Positions 9,155 through 18,133 of a DNA stretch of 48,858 nucleotides are shown here, in pieces (within the stretch, counting starts at the first letter, position 1; each line of letters begins with the position of its first letter). This stretch comes from an uncultured Candidatus Melainabacteria bacterium (GTDB taxonomy: Bacteria; Cyanobacteriota; Vampirovibrionia; Gastranaerophilales; Gastranaerophilaceae), in NCBI GenBank assembly GCA_947090755.1, contig CAMUPF010000012.1, forward strand, positions 1 to 48,858, given 5' to 3'. Made by a program: the position numbers and the translations under genes. Below the pieces are notes generated by a model. That model saw only the letters and a list, made by a program, of their open reading frames with translations, was not told the origin of the DNA and made no database searches.

Positions 9155-10181
9155 TTAACGTTTTACGCAGTGTACTGACCACTTGGCATTGCTTGTATCA
9201 TAACTCCATACCGCTGCACTTTCCATACCCATGCCCCACGCATAATTGTTTGGGGCATGGTTTGAAGACCAGTAGGCTGTAGATGTCTTATAGGAAGTTC
9301 CGTATATTAAATTTTGGTTGACAAAAACGGCGACTAATTCATCAATATTTGGCAATCTTAGTTCTTCAGCCTGATTTTTGCATATACTAACTGCTCCCTG
9401 TTGGGTGACTTTAGCACTAGTGCCGGCAGCCATTTTATTAGGTAATTGTGGCGCGACTACGATACTGTCGCTTGAATATAGTGTGGTCATAAAACCTATG
9501 TCTTTTCCGACAGTATTAGGGCCTTTGTTTCCGTTTAAGTCAAATACGAAATTCGCACATATTTTAGGATAAACAAAGTAATAATATCCGTAATAGGCTG
9601 TGGAGCGTTCATTCATATACATTTGACAATTGGGATTATAGAATACTGCAATACTTTCGCCGTTTATTGTTTCAAAAGCTGCAGCCTTCGTGTCTAATGT
9701 TGAAAATGATGTATATCCATAAGAAGCACTGACACTTGTTAGCAACGGGTTTAATTCAGACATTTTGTTCGGAAAAGTAATTAAAGAACCGTTCATTGTA
9801 GTGATTTTGCTGCTTATTCCGCAGTCTTGCAGGTGGTCGCTATCGCAAATATTGTTTATTTTGAGAACTTTGGACAAACCCTCTGTCACAAACGATTCGG
9901 CCGCTGTGTCGACGGCGGATTTTGATTCATTGCCTTCCGTTAAAGTCCCGTAACCATTCAATGCGGGCATTAAAGCCAATCCTTGAGAAAATCTTGCATA
10001 TAAAGCTTTACGCTGTGTGTTCCATGTTCGTTCGTTAATATTTCCCGTGAGCGACGGTAACGTAATTGCCGCAACTACGCCAATAATCGTTAATGACAGC
10101 AGGATTTCTGCCATTGTGAAGCCCCCCCCCCCTCAGCAGGAAGCCACGTTTTACAAGCCTTTTCAGGATTTTAGTTTTCAT
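9155..10181 (-). CDS. Phase-variable prepilin, copy 2 (leader and pilin out of frame as assembled)
   Basis: The start ATG at 10181 follows a GGAGG site and gives a classic basic prepilin leader (MKTKILKRLVKRGFLL), then a run of 11 G, then CTTCACAATGGCAGAA. With 11 G the frame shifts and stops within about 45 codons. With 10 G it reads LLRGGG|FTMAEILL, a perfect prepilin cleavage site with a 20-residue leader. The pilin part continues to a stop at 9155 with NNICDSDHLQDCG, FDLNGNKGPNTVGKDIG, RLPNIDEL and SVHCVKR. This copy has no palindromic insert and so probably shows the ancestral leader. An internal ATG at 10114 lies 7 nt after the G run. Frame change by slippage at the G run is inference; the alternative frames are seen directly. 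Confidence 0.85.
10122..10132 (-). repeat. 11-base homopolymer (C on +, G in gene) in prepilin leader
   Basis: Eleven consecutive C on the plus strand fall inside the leader of prepilin copy 2. Ten or thirteen would restore the frame. Confidence 0.9.
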
Positions 10182-10206
10182 AATACCTCCAAATTTTTAT
10201 ATTTTT

Positions 10207-10235
10207 ATTTTAAACTATTTTTATCATTGAGTCAA
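10207..10235 (-). promoter_or_regulatory. Prepilin promoter, copy 2
   Basis: On the minus strand TTGACT (10230-10235), a 17-nt spacer and TAAAAT (10207-10212) precede the ATG at 10181. The box TAGTTTAAAATAAAAA and the GGAGGTATTATG start region are shared with copies 3 and 4. Confidence 0.8.
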
Positions 10236-10241
10236 CTCTAA

Positions 10242-10688
10242 ATTTTTTGAAATTATTGATAAATTCGCGCACGGGATTAGTATATGGCTGTCGACTCAGT
10301 CGACCAAAAAAAATTACCTGATAGTTTTGGGGTAATCCTACTACAAGGTAATATCGGGTAAATGTATAGTTTATGTTTGTTATGCTAAACTAATATTTGG
10401 ATTGTTTTTTATTTTTAGGGGTGTTTGTATTTTATTAATACTTTTAGGTAAATGTATATATTAAGTCTAATCTACATTCTATTCCAGCTATATCATTTAA
10501 TATCGAGATAGTGACGATACACAATGTATAATAGTCGTCTTAACAAGTGTTGGGGTAACACTTCATTTAGTGTATCTACTATAACTCAACGCAAAAAAAA
10601 TGTCAAGCGAAATTTTTCATAAATTTTTATAAAAATTTACACTAGCGTATTGTCGCTGTTATAAATACTTTTTTTGATATAAAATGGG
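10242..10688. other. 447-bp noncoding region upstream of nifU
   Basis: This AT-rich stretch holds no convincing gene. I see a direct repeat GGTAAATGTATA at 10357-10368 and 10447-10458 (exactly 90 bp apart), an inverted repeat AAGTGTT-GGGGT-AACACTT near 10544-10562, and a short palindrome GTCGACTCAGTCGAC near 10291. They could be operator sites for the divergent prepilin and nifU genes; no regulator is assigned. Confidence 0.4.
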
Positions 10689-10706
10689 GTGAAGGGAGAA
10701 AACACT

Positions 10707-11540
10707 ATGTGGGATTACTCAGAAAAAGTTATAGAACATTACAGAAATCCCCGCAATGTAGGGAAAATTGATAACGCTGACGCCATTGGTGTCGCGGGTT
10801 CTCTGGCATGCGGTGACCAGTTGAAAATATATTTAAAAATCGAAAATAATATAGTTACTGACGCTAAATTCCAAACATTTGGCTGCGGGTCGGCTGTTGC
10901 AAGTTCAAGCATTTTGACCGAAATGATTATCGGTAAAACCATTGACGAAGTTAAAAAGATTACCAATCAGGATATTGCAGACCAGCTTGGCGGGCTTCCG
11001 CCGGAAAAAATGCACTGTTCTGTCATGGGATATGAAGCGCTTGAAGACGCGCTTAAAAATTATGATGATTATGTAGATTTGGATGAACTTCGCCAAGAGA
11101 AAGTAAGCGAAAAAATTATTTGTACATGCTTTGGCGTGACTGAAAACCAGATTTGGGATGCGATTAAACACAACGGGCTTAAAACGGTTGAAGAAGTTAC
11201 CAATTTCACCAAAGCCGGCGGAGCATGCGGACGTTGTAAAGAGGCCATCAAAGACATAATCGACACCTATTACAAAAAAGAGGCGAATGAAGAATCATCA
11301 CTTTCTCCGGCGCAAAAAATTCTTAAAATCAGCAAGGTTATAGAAACTCAAATCGCCGCTGAACTTCAAAAAGACGGCGGTGATATAACTTTAGTTGATA
11401 TTGACGGGCCAAAAGTTTTTGTGAAACTTCGCGGAAAATGTTCCGGCTGTAAAAACGCCATGATGACCCTGAAAGGTTTCGTTGAAAATACTCTCAAAGA
11501 AGCCGTTGACAGAAATATTGAAGTAGTAGAGGTTGAATAA
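10707..11540 (+). CDS. nifU: NifU-type Fe-S cluster scaffold protein (three domains)
   Basis: The 277-aa protein is a full-length NifU. Residues 1-125 are the IscU-like scaffold (HYRNPRNVG, ACGDQLKIYL, TFGCGSAVASSS, HCSVMGYEAL with three cluster cysteines). The middle, near 135-190, is a BFD-like [2Fe-2S] domain (CTCFGVTE...CGRCKEAI). The C-terminal NifU domain has CSGCKNAMMTLKG. It assembles Fe-S clusters using sulfur from NifS, encoded next with a one-base overlap. I prefer the ATG at 10707, which follows an AAGGGAGAA site, over one at 10689. No nitrogenase genes are present, so the pair is probably for general Fe-S assembly. Confidence 0.95.
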   Translation: MWDYSEKVIEHYRNPRNVGKIDNADAIGVAGSLACGDQLKIYLKIENNIVTDAKFQTFGCGSAVASSSILTEMIIGKTIDEVKKITNQDIADQLGGLPPEKMHCSVMGYEALEDALKNYDDYVDLDELRQEKVSEKIICTCFGVTENQIWDAIKHNGLKTVEEVTNFTKAGGACGRCKEAIKDIIDTYYKKEANEESSLSPAQKILKISKVIETQIAAELQKDGGDITLVDIDGPKVFVKLRGKCSGCKNAMMTLKGFVENTLKEAVDRNIEVVEVE

Positions 11541-12733
11541 TGACTTTAGTATATTTAGATAATAACGCGACAACAAAAGTCGATAGTGCCGTTTTATCAG
11601 CAATGATGCCGTTTTTTGAAGAAAATTACGGTAATCCGTCTTCAATTTATGACTTTTCACGTTCTGCTTCACGTGCTATTCAAAATGCACGCGGGCAAAT
11701 GAAGGATTTTTTCAACGCTGAGGACGAAAAGAATATAATTTTTACCGCCGGCGGCTCAGAAAGCGCAAACACTGCTATCCGCGGTGTCCTTAATATGGAT
11801 AAAAATAAGCGGCATGTTGTGACAACTAAGGTTGAACATCCATGCGTCTTGAATCTTTATAAACAGCTTGAAAAAGAGGGCTACAAAGTCGACTATATTA
11901 ACGTAAATTCTAACGGTGATTTAGACTTAGAACAGCTTAATGAAGTCGTAAATTATGACACAGCGCTTGTGTCCGTTATGTACGCAAACAATGAAACCGG
12001 TGTTATTTTCCCCATAGAAAAAATCGTGGAAATCGTTAAGTCTAAAAACAAAGAAACCAAGATTTTTGTTGATGCGGTTCAGGCGGCAGGAAAAATCGAT
12101 ATAAATGTTCAAGAGTTAGGTGTTGATTTATTGGGCGTTTCGGGGCATAAATTCCATGCTCCAAAAGGTATCGGCGCGCTTTATGTTAATCCTAAAACAC
12201 CAATTACGCCGTTAATTATCGGCGGCCATCAGGAGCGTGGCAAACGCGCAGGAACCGAAAATGTTCCTTACATCGTCGGCATGGGCGTTGCGGCAGGGCT
12301 TGCAAAAGACGGGCTGCAATACGAAGCAACGGAAGTTAAACGGTTGCGTGACAAGCTTGAAACAAGTTTATTGAAAAATATTTATAATGCACGGCTTAAT
12401 ACCGGTGTGACAAACCGTGTTCCTAACACGACAAACATCGGGTTTGAATACATTGAGGGCGAATTAATCTTGCTTCACCTGAGTGACGTTGGAATTTGTG
12501 CAAGTTCCGGCAGTGCCTGCACATCAGGTGCGCTGGAACCCAGCCATGTCCTGCGTGCTTTGAATGTTCCGTTTACAGCGATTCACGGAAGTATTCGTTT
12601 TTCACTCAGCAAGTACACGACAGAAAAAGAAATCGATTACGTAATCGAAAAAATGCCGCCGATTATTGATAAATTAATCGGTATTTCGCCATATCAAGAT
12701 GAATTAGAGGCGATTAAAAAGTTAAAATTATAA
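11540..12733 (+). CDS. nifS: Cysteine desulfurase, NifS type
   Basis: This 397-aa PLP enzyme takes sulfur from cysteine, forming a persulfide that is passed to NifU. It shows VYLDNNATTKVD at the N-terminus, GGSESANTAIRG, the PLP lysine in SGHKFHAPKGIGALY near residue 203, and the catalytic cysteine in SSGSACTSGALEPSHVL near residue 330. Its ATG overlaps the nifU stop by one base, and a strong terminator follows, so nifU-nifS form a two-gene operon. Confidence 0.96.
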   Translation: MTLVYLDNNATTKVDSAVLSAMMPFFEENYGNPSSIYDFSRSASRAIQNARGQMKDFFNAEDEKNIIFTAGGSESANTAIRGVLNMDKNKRHVVTTKVEHPCVLNLYKQLEKEGYKVDYINVNSNGDLDLEQLNEVVNYDTALVSVMYANNETGVIFPIEKIVEIVKSKNKETKIFVDAVQAAGKIDINVQELGVDLLGVSGHKFHAPKGIGALYVNPKTPITPLIIGGHQERGKRAGTENVPYIVGMGVAAGLAKDGLQYEATEVKRLRDKLETSLLKNIYNARLNTGVTNRVPNTTNIGFEYIEGELILLHLSDVGICASSGSACTSGALEPSHVLRALNVPFTAIHGSIRFSLSKYTTEKEIDYVIEKMPPIIDKLIGISPYQDELEAIKKLKL

Positions 12734-12735
12734 AC

Positions 12736-12769
12736 AAAAAAAGGTATGGATTTAATCCATACCTTTTTT
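12736..12769. terminator. Bidirectional terminator between nifS and rplL
   Basis: AAAAAAAGGTATGGATT pairs with AATCCATACCTTTTTT around a 2-nt centre, with A and T runs on both sides. It can end transcription of nifS on the plus strand and rplL on the minus strand. Confidence 0.85.
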
Positions 12770-12789
12770 GTTTAACCTTTATAGAAAAA

Positions 12790-13164
12790 CTATTTAAGTT
12801 CAACAGATGCACCAGCAGCTTCAAGTTGTTTTTTGATAGCTTCAGCTTCGTCTTTTTTAACGTTTTCTTTAACTGGTTTTGGAGCGCCATCAACTAAGTC
12901 TTTAGCTTCTTTCAAGCCTAAGCCTGTGATAGCACGAACTTCTTTCAATACAGCGATTTTGTTTGCACCAGCTGATGCAAGAACAACTGTAACTTCGTCT
13001 GAACCAGCTTCTTCTGCTGCTGCAGGAGCTGCTGCTACTGCTGCTACTGCAACTGGAGCTGCTGCTGATACGCCGAATTTTTCTTCCATAGCTTTTACTA
13101 ATTCAGCTGCTTCTAATAATGTTAATGATGAAATTTCTTCTAAAATTGTTTCTACTTTACTCAT
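12790..13164 (-). CDS. rplL: 50S ribosomal protein L7/L12
   Basis: The 124-aa stalk protein has the N-terminal dimerisation domain ([19 protein letters not shown]), an Ala/Val-rich hinge near residues 35-50 and the conserved factor-binding C-terminal domain ([32 protein letters not shown]). L7/L12 dimers sit on L10 and recruit translation factors. It follows rplJ, separated by a GC-rich repetitive spacer of about 190 bp, much longer than usual for this gene pair. An AAAGGAG site precedes the start. Confidence 0.97.
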   Translation of the reverse strand: MSKVETILEEISSLTLLEAAELVKAMEEKFGVSAAAPVAVAAVAAAPAAAEEAGSDEVTVVLASAGANKIAVLKEVRAITGLGLKEAKDLVDGAPKPVKENVKKDEAEAIKKQLEAAGASVELK

Positions 13165-13213
13165 TTTTTTCTCCTTTATAAGTTTTTAAATGTTTTTGTA
13201 CTTTTAAGTATTT

Positions 13214-13350
13214 TTCCGGCTCCACACCGGCTGTCTTGGATTATTGCTTCACTCGGACAAGTCGCTCATTTCGCTACCGCTGTCATTCGCTTTGTCCTCG
13301 CTACTTCGGCGTTCCGTTCGGCAAGCCTCACTTCAGCCTACGCAAAATCC
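13214..13350. repeat. GC-rich hairpin-forming intergenic element between rplJ and rplL
   Basis: This spacer is far richer in GC than its surroundings and contains CCGGCTCCACACCGG, an inverted GGACAA/TTGTCC pair, and several GCG/CGC-rich repeats of the CGCTA type. It resembles in style, though not in exact sequence, the palindromic elements at 19017-19135, 44616-44711 and in the prepilin leaders. No coding potential is apparent. Confidence 0.45.
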
Positions 13351-13351
13351 G

Positions 13352-13873
13352 TTACGCACTTTTTTGATCACGTACAGCTGCCATAGCACGTGTAAGTTGT
13401 GACATAACTGCTGAAAGTGAGTTTGCAATGCCTGATGCAGGTGAGTTGATTGAACCAAGAATTTTTGCGTAAAGTTCTTCTTTTGAAGGAAGTTTTGATA
13501 ACGCTTCTGCTTCTTTTGCGTCCAACAATTTACCGTCTAAGGCACCGCCGAGCATAGCACCTTTTTTGCTTTCTTTGATGAATTGAGCAAGTACTTTTGC
13601 AGGTGCAACTTGATCTTCAAAACCAAATGCAATTGCTGTTGCGCCGCTCATTAACTCTGATAATACTTCAAATTCTGTACCTTTCAGAGCGATTTTAGCC
13701 AAAGTGTTTTTGGTAACCATATAGTCGCCGCCTTCTTTTTGAAGTGCGCGTCTTAATTTTGTGATTTCTTCTACACTGTAGCCTTTGTATTCAGTCAAAA
13801 TAGCAACTTGGGCTTTTTCAATCTTAGCTTTCATAGCTTCGACTTTTTCTGATTTAAATGCTTTTGTTGACAT
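13352..13873 (-). CDS. rplJ: 50S ribosomal protein L10
   Basis: The 173-aa protein has the usual L10 pattern: KVEAMKAKIEKAQVAILTEY, YSVEEITKLRRALQKEGGDY, VTKNTLAKIAL and the C-terminal helix that anchors L7/L12 dimers. A GGAGCC ribosome-binding site precedes the ATG. Upstream lies an L10-leader-like RNA. The rplK and rplA genes that often precede rplJ are not adjacent here. Confidence 0.96.
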   Translation of the reverse strand: MSTKAFKSEKVEAMKAKIEKAQVAILTEYKGYSVEEITKLRRALQKEGGDYMVTKNTLAKIALKGTEFEVLSELMSGATAIAFGFEDQVAPAKVLAQFIKESKKGAMLGGALDGKLLDAKEAEALSKLPSKEELYAKILGSINSPASGIANSLSAVMSQLTRAMAAVRDQKSA

Positions 13874-13904
13874 TTTCGGCTCCTTTTTTATTACCTTATT
13901 TATA

Positions 13905-14075
13905 ATCGACCTGTCTAATATTAAAAAAGACTTTACAGTCCATAAACCGCAAAATCTTGTACATAGTCTTTAAAGTTTTTGTTTTAAAGCCTCGATTGGC
14001 TGATGTTTTAAGAACCTTTTTGTTAAGAGAACACACGATTCCCTTTTAGTCGGTTCACCAATTGTCTACGGTTTA
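13905..14075 (-). ncRNA. L10 ribosomal protein leader (autoregulatory)
   Basis: Upstream of rplJ the minus strand carries CCGTAGACAATTGGTG (rc of about 14056-14071) and CCAATCGAGGC (rc of 13989-13999), which can pair ATTGG with CCAAT and match the conserved parts of known L10 leaders, where L10 or L10(L12)4 binds. Downstream AAAGAC...GTCTTTTTT could act as an attenuator. The assignment comes from motif recall, not a covariance search. Confidence 0.6.
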
Positions 14076-14119
14076 TACATTTATCGTATCATGAACATAT
14101 AAAAATGCAACGAAATATG

Positions 14120-15022
14120 TTAATGTTTCTTAACAAGTTCATAAATATTATTTTCAGATCCGGAGTATTCGCCGTTGTTTATAGCGTTGAAATTGTTTTC
14201 CGGTAGCAGATTAAGGCATTCTGATACTATTTGGTAGCAAAGAATTTTTCTGCTGGAGTGAAGATTCATCAGTCTTGTCGCGTCTGTAAGTGCTTGTTGG
14301 GAGGATTCCAATGCATTGTAGGTCGTTACGGCCATATTGAAATCTAATCCCTCTTTTACATATTTTTCTACGTTGCAGATACTGTATATGAAGAAAAGCA
14401 TCTGATTAAGTTCTTCGGCGTCTTTTACATTAAATATAAGCATATCGCCGAATTCTTTTGCCGGAGTTTTTACGCTCATTGTTATCATTGAGGTTATTTC
14501 TTTAAGCATTTTTTCAGCCTTCAATTTTAATGCTGTTTCCATTTTCTCATCTTTGAAGGCTTGATTTTCAAAAAATTGAGGTTTAATTGAGAGCCGAAAT
14601 GTTACGATAAAGCGAATTGCCGTTTTTAGGTGCATTTTGTATCTGTGCTGTAAGTCGTTATTAATTTTTTCGTTTTCTTCGATTACGGCTTCCTCCTGCT
14701 TTTTATCGCATATTTTAAGAATATCAGCCGTAATGTCGGTGATTGTTTCAAAAAGCATCAGGAAAAATACTACCGCCAGAGCCATATACATTAACGCACC
14801 GGCCGTTTCGTCACTGTCACGGGTTGGTGTATAGAATACGTAACTCAGGTTTGAAAGAAAGTTGTTTATGGAATCATAAAACGGGATTACTGCTTCCATT
14901 TCTGCGATTTGGGCCGCCCAGATTATAATTATTAAACCTAAAAACAAACATAGGCCTACTTTTAAAAACGCTAAAACGTTATTAATCAGCTTTGAAAGTT
15001 TGGCTTTATCTTTATCCTGCAT
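14120..15022 (-). CDS. Unknown membrane protein with two N-terminal helices
   Basis: This 300-aa protein has hydrophobic segments near residues 18-38 (FLKVGLCLFLGLIIIIWAA) and 78-95 (LMYMALAVVFFLMLF), then a charged and probably helical cytoplasmic region of about 190 residues. I recognise no family. It starts 20 nt after panC with a GGAG site and is last in the minus-strand run pxpA-yvcK-panB-panC, so it is probably co-transcribed with pantothenate genes without necessarily sharing their role. Confidence 0.75.
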   Translation of the reverse strand: MQDKDKAKLSKLINNVLAFLKVGLCLFLGLIIIIWAAQIAEMEAVIPFYDSINNFLSNLSYVFYTPTRDSDETAGALMYMALAVVFFLMLFETITDITADILKICDKKQEEAVIEENEKINNDLQHRYKMHLKTAIRFIVTFRLSIKPQFFENQAFKDEKMETALKLKAEKMLKEITSMITMSVKTPAKEFGDMLIFNVKDAEELNQMLFFIYSICNVEKYVKEGLDFNMAVTTYNALESSQQALTDATRLMNLHSSRKILCYQIVSECLNLLPENNFNAINNGEYSGSENNIYELVKKH

Positions 15023-15042
15023 TATTCTAACTCCATGATATA

Positions 15043-15894
15043 TTATTTCAGGGACAAATTGTCTATAAGTCGAACATTTCCTATTTTAACAGCGATGAAG
15101 GCAATAGTTCTATCATCTATTATACTCTTTTCTTCGAGGTTTTCCTCATCTCTAAAGTCGAGATATTCGAGATTGTGGTTTTTGTTGAGATATTGGAAGG
15201 CTGTTTCTTTAAGCGCAATTGAGTCTTTGATTCCGTTTTTGTAGCAGTTTTTAATATTTGACAGAATCTTGTTTAAAGCTAACGCGTCCTGATATTGTTC
15301 CGGTGTCAGGTATGTGTTGCGGGAACTTAGGGCAAGACCTGATTCTTCGCGGACAATCGGGCAGCCGATAATTTCGATTGGAATATTCAAATCCTTAACC
15401 ATTTTTTTGATAATGATTAATTGCTGGCGGTCTTTTTCGCCGAAGAAAGCAAAATCCGGCTGAACTATATTGAAAAATTTGTTTACGACAGTACATACAC
15501 CGTCAAAGTGGCCAACTCTGGATTTGCCGCAAAGCTTATCCATATAGAAGTATGGCGGAATTACATAGGTTAAGAAATCGTTGGATAAAATATGTCCTTC
15601 CCCGTACATTTCAGCGGGTGAGGGTGCAAAAATTAAATCTGCGTCTTTTGCGGTTTCGCAGTCAGCCTCAAGTGTACGCGGATACTTGTCTAAATCTTCG
15701 CTTGGCCCGAACTGGATAGGGTTTACAAAAATTGAAACGACGGTTCGGTCGCATTTTTCAACGGATTTTTTTATTAAACTCAGGTGGCCGGCATGGAGAG
15801 CGCCCATTGTAGGTACAAAACCAACTGTCAAACCTTCTTTTCTCCACTCTCTTACCTGCTCTCTTACTTCATTAATTTTATGTACTAATCTCAT
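15043..15894 (-). CDS. panC: Pantothenate synthetase
   Basis: The enzyme condenses pantoate and beta-alanine with ATP to make pantothenate, precursor of coenzyme A. It carries the nucleotidyltransferase motif VPTMGALHAGHLSLI, FVNPIQFGPSEDLDKYPRT, KSRVGHFDGVCTVV, FGEKDRQQL and LALSSRN. I chose the ATG at 15894 (MRLVHKINEV) because GAGAGG lies just before it; an in-frame ATG at 15906 overlaps the panB stop and lacks such a site. It follows panB directly. Confidence 0.95.
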   Translation of the reverse strand: MRLVHKINEVREQVREWRKEGLTVGFVPTMGALHAGHLSLIKKSVEKCDRTVVSIFVNPIQFGPSEDLDKYPRTLEADCETAKDADLIFAPSPAEMYGEGHILSNDFLTYVIPPYFYMDKLCGKSRVGHFDGVCTVVNKFFNIVQPDFAFFGEKDRQQLIIIKKMVKDLNIPIEIIGCPIVREESGLALSSRNTYLTPEQYQDALALNKILSNIKNCYKNGIKDSIALKETAFQYLNKNHNLEYLDFRDEENLEEKSIIDDRTIAFIAVKIGNVRLIDNLSLK

Positions 15895-15902
15895 ATTGCC
15901 TC

Positions 15903-16712
15903 TCATTTATCTGTGTGGAAGACTTCGTCATCGTTGGGGAAGTTTCCTGTTTTTACGTCATTGTCGTATTGTTGTGCGCAATCGTAGATGAGTTTGCGCA
16001 TATCGCCGTAGCGTCTGGCGAATTTAGGTTTAAATCTGTTGAATTTTCCGAAAACATCGTCGCATACGAGAACCTGTCCGTCGCAAAATTTACCGGCCCC
16101 GCAGGAAATCGTCGGGATTGAAAGGTTTTCGGTAATATATTTTGCATTTTCTTCGGGCACCATCTCAAGGACAATCGCGAATGCACCGGCTTCTTCAAGC
16201 TTTTTAGCCTGTGCTAAAAGTTCCTGTGTTGCGTCAAAGGTTTTGCCTTGAATATAGCGGCCGCCTATTGCGTTAATCGCCTGCGGGGTGAAGCCGATGT
16301 GTGATATGACCGGAATCCCGAATTCAGTACATCTTTTCACCAGCGAATAAATATATTCGCCGGAGCCTTCAATTTTGACTGCATTAGCGCCGGCTTTGAT
16401 TGCTTCACCAATATTGGTTATTGCAGTTGAAATGTCGCTGTGGTAACTCATAAAAGGCATATCGCATACAACCATTGCGCGTGAAACGCCTTTTGCAACG
16501 GCTTTGGTGAAGATTTTCATTTCGTCCATGCCGATACTGTTTGTATTTTCATAGCCAAGGGCGACCATTGCAAGGCTGTCGCCAACCAGAATTATATCAA
16601 TTCCCGCTTCATCAAGGATTTGTGCGGTAGAAAAGTCGTAAGCAGTAAGTGCTGAAAATTTTTTACCTTGAAGTTTTGTTTCTCTGATGTATTTAGTGTT
16701 AACTTTTTTCAT
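15903..16712 (-). CDS. panB: 3-methyl-2-oxobutanoate hydroxymethyltransferase
   Basis: PanB transfers a hydroxymethyl group from 5,10-methylene-THF to ketoisovalerate to give ketopantoate. The 269-aa protein has SALTAYDFSTAQILDEAGID, the metal-binding GDSLAMVALGYENT, DMPFMSYH, AVKIEGSGEY and PVISHIGFTPQ. The ATG at 16712 follows a GAGGG site; the frame further upstream overlaps yvcK and is not family-like. It sits 10 nt after yvcK and just before panC. No panE or panD is in the window. Confidence 0.95.
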   Translation of the reverse strand: MKKVNTKYIRETKLQGKKFSALTAYDFSTAQILDEAGIDIILVGDSLAMVALGYENTNSIGMDEMKIFTKAVAKGVSRAMVVCDMPFMSYHSDISTAITNIGEAIKAGANAVKIEGSGEYIYSLVKRCTEFGIPVISHIGFTPQAINAIGGRYIQGKTFDATQELLAQAKKLEEAGAFAIVLEMVPEENAKYITENLSIPTISCGAGKFCDGQVLVCDDVFGKFNRFKPKFARRYGDMRKLIYDCAQQYDNDVKTGNFPNDDEVFHTDK

Positions 16713-16722
16713 CTGAAACCCT

Positions 16723-18072
16723 CTAAATCTTTGCAGTGATTGCCGGTTCTTTCTTTTTTGAGTTTTTGTTCGGGCGGTTTTCGCGGCGGAACCAGTAGTA
16801 TATTGCACGTGCTACGCGGGCTGAACTGTGGCGTACAAGGCCGTCTTTATTGTCTTCAATGAGTTTTTTGGTGAAAAGTTTTACGCCCATTCTTTCGATA
16901 TTGTCATAATCGATTGAAACAGGGAAAGAGCCGGCCTGCTGATATTTTTGGGCTAAATTTGACGGAATAAAGTCGTTCATAATGACAGTGTCAACAATTT
17001 TGCTGCTTCCGGCATGGTTAAATAATGCCTGAAGGTGGTCAGAAACTGCGTAGCCGTCAGTTTCACCCGGCTGGGTCATTATGTTGCAAACGTATATTTT
17101 CTTTGCGTTAGAATGTATAATTTCTTCTGAGATTCCTGAGATTAAAAGGTTCGGAATCACGCTGGTGTAAAGGCTTCCTGGGCCCAGAATTATTAAATCA
17201 GCTTCGCGGATTGCATGTAAAACTTCAGGAAGAGCGTTGCATTTTTGCGGGTTAGTGTAAATTTTCCTGATTTTGCCGTGTGCTTCAGGGATATTTGATT
17301 CCCCGTAGATTACGCGGCCGTCTTCCATTGTCGCAATAAGCTTCATATCGTCCAAGGTTGAAGGCAGAACCACACCGCGGATAGACAGTACGTTTGAGGA
17401 TTCCTTAACCGCGCGAACCATATCGCCTGTGATAGCGCACAGGGCTGATAAGAAAAGGTTTCCGAAACTGTGTCCTTCAAGTCCTTCGCCGTTTTTGAAA
17501 CGATATTGGAAAAGTTTTGTTACAAGGTCTTCGTCTTTTGCAAGCGCAGCAATACAGTTTCTGATGTCACCCGGAGGAAGAACGCCGAGTTCGCTTCTTA
17601 AACGTCCGGAACTTCCGCCGTCGTCGCCGACTGTTACTACTGCAGTGATATTATTGGTAATATTTTTTATTCCCTTTAATAACATAGAAAGACCTGTGCC
17701 GCCGCCTATTGCAACGATTTTAGGGCCGTTATTGAGTTTGCGTCTGCGGTATAGGGATTCTAAGATGTCGTAGTTGTCGGAACTTTTGGCTTCTAAAAGT
17801 GACATATTTGTTTTTGACCAAGAGATACAAAACAGTCCTACACCAACCGTTACCATAGAAATCGCAAGCCAGTTAGTAGGAACAACATCTGCTATGTATT
17901 TTATAAATTCCATTATATAATATACAGGTTTAAACCCGAAGATTATCAATACGCCGAGTAAAATTAGTGTTGCGCTGAAAAGGTAAAGCAAAAACCAGCG
18001 TTTGACCTGCAAACCCGGTATTAACCATCTTGCTTTTTCTGCTAATTTTACTTCTTTTTCTCTTATGTTCAT
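16723..18072 (-). CDS. YvcK/CofD-like (UPF0052) protein with N-terminal membrane segments
   Basis: The 449-aa protein has two N-terminal hydrophobic segments (near residues 25-45 and 65-85) and then a YvcK domain starting near residue 115 with IVAIGGGTGLSMLLKGIK, VTVGDDGGSSGRLRSELG, PPGDIRNCIAALA and GPGSLYTSVIPNLL. YvcK proteins are needed for growth on gluconeogenic carbon sources and for normal cell shape in Bacillus and bind UDP-sugars. The membrane-anchored form is common in cyanobacteria and relatives. It leads into panB on the same strand. Confidence 0.9.
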   Translation of the reverse strand: MNIREKEVKLAEKARWLIPGLQVKRWFLLYLFSATLILLGVLIIFGFKPVYYIMEFIKYIADVVPTNWLAISMVTVGVGLFCISWSKTNMSLLEAKSSDNYDILESLYRRRKLNNGPKIVAIGGGTGLSMLLKGIKNITNNITAVVTVGDDGGSSGRLRSELGVLPPGDIRNCIAALAKDEDLVTKLFQYRFKNGEGLEGHSFGNLFLSALCAITGDMVRAVKESSNVLSIRGVVLPSTLDDMKLIATMEDGRVIYGESNIPEAHGKIRKIYTNPQKCNALPEVLHAIREADLIILGPGSLYTSVIPNLLISGISEEIIHSNAKKIYVCNIMTQPGETDGYAVSDHLQALFNHAGSSKIVDTVIMNDFIPSNLAQKYQQAGSFPVSIDYDNIERMGVKLFTKKLIEDNKDGLVRHSSARVARAIYYWFRRENRPNKNSKKKEPAITAKI

Positions 18073-18133
18073 TTTGTATCCCTAATTCCTTTTTTCGTTA
18101 AAGTTTTACCGGTCGGCCAAATACGGATGTGCC

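Noticed and set aside
9155-10114. Simple pseudogenisation of the pilins
   Set aside because: Each pilin frame is intact, the helix is under evident protein-level conservation, and all four interruptions fall in G runs that one base would repair.
10285-10310. IscR-like site upstream of nifU (GTCGACTCAGTCGAC)
   Set aside because: It is a palindrome but does not match the known IscR type 1 or type 2 consensus well enough, and no iscR gene is nearby.
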